NCBI RefSeq assembly: GCF_016056305.1
Contig: NZ_JAECZC010000051.1
Coordinates: 1 to 40,328 of the forward strand
DNA length: 40,328 nt
From: Amazonocrinis nigriterrae CENA67
Lineage (GTDB): Bacteria > Cyanobacteriota > Cyanobacteriia > Cyanobacteriales > Nostocaceae
Reading direction: 5' to 3'
The translations under genes were made by a program, and so were the position numbers. Shown here one piece after another: positions 40,251 to 40,328 of the stretch. Numbering within the stretch: position 1 is the stretch's first letter; every line of letters starts with the position of its first letter. The notes below the pieces were generated by a model. That model was not told the origin of the DNA and ran no database searches. It worked only from the letters and a program-made list of their open reading frames with translations.

Positions 40251-40328
40251 GGTGTAAGTAACGCAAATGTATTCATAACATCATATTGCTACATGATAAC
40301 TAGTGGGAGCGGGGGAGCGGGGGAGCGG
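40251..40328. repeat. Right-edge spacer ending in G-rich low-complexity repeat
   Basis: The last 28 bp are GGGAGCG-type units that continue past the window edge, similar to the tract at 17-60. Confidence 0.8.

Overview
The window looks like chromosomal DNA of a filamentous, probably heterocyst-forming (Nostocales-type) cyanobacterium. The evidence is: many HIP1 octamers (GCGATCGC) inside genes, heptanucleotide tandem repeats (STRR) in most intergenic gaps, carboxysome shell genes of the ccmK3/ccmK4 type, a CYP110-like P450, an inverted pyrF-pyrE fusion, a PucC-type BCD transporter, a Ycf66 protein, a HetZ-related regulator and a CuA-less respiratory oxidase operon. No rRNA, tRNA, CRISPR array, intact insertion sequence or prophage was seen.

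Layout. 1-8.7 kb: mostly minus-strand housekeeping genes (zinc alcohol dehydrogenase-like, an unknown protein, inositol monophosphatase family, PucC-like transporter, dihydroorotase, double histidine phosphatase), interrupted by a MITE-like element, a 42-bp tandem repeat and a broken VapBC-type toxin-antitoxin pair. 8.7-10.4 kb: 1.7 kb without genes but rich in repeats, hairpins and a 38-bp perfect palindrome. 10.4-16.8 kb: a plus-strand respiratory operon of two DUF2231 membrane proteins, subunits II, I and III of an alternative respiratory terminal oxidase (ARTO), a small membrane protein and a type II NADH dehydrogenase. 16.9-19.1 kb: a small secreted protein and a P450. 19.4-22.5 kb: a ParA-type ATPase overlapping a coiled-coil partner (likely McdA/McdB), a divergent alpha/beta-hydrolase, then ccmK3 and ccmK4. 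22.5-30.97 kb: a long leader and a HetZ-related protein, a Crp-family regulator, an M61 peptidase, and an AAA-GGDEF signalling protein. 31.7-36.1 kb: cytochrome b plus Tat-lipoprotein molybdopterin oxidoreductase, PyrF-PyrE, and an AI-2E-family transporter. 36.2-40.3 kb: minus-strand GFA protein, membrane coiled-coil protein, SDR/CIA30 chimera, Ycf66 protein, and a Ser/Thr kinase that itself ends in a Ycf66-like domain.

How genes fit together. The oxidase operon could form a minimal NADH to quinone to O2 chain: NDH-2 reduces plastoquinone, and an oxidase without CuA ligands would take electrons from quinol rather than cytochrome c. McdA/McdB next to ccmK3/ccmK4 suggests a carboxysome shell and positioning locus. 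PyrC and PyrF-PyrE cover three steps of UMP synthesis, though they lie far apart.

The strongest items for a second look are the kinase-Ycf66 fusion beside a free Ycf66, the McdAB-ccmK3K4 locus, the self-contained ARTO/NDH-2 operon with two uncharacterised DUF2231 proteins, and repeats that have entered coding sequence (about 24 codons inside pyrC, the stop codon of coxA, the truncation of vapC). All assignments rest on reading motifs by eye; no database search was run.
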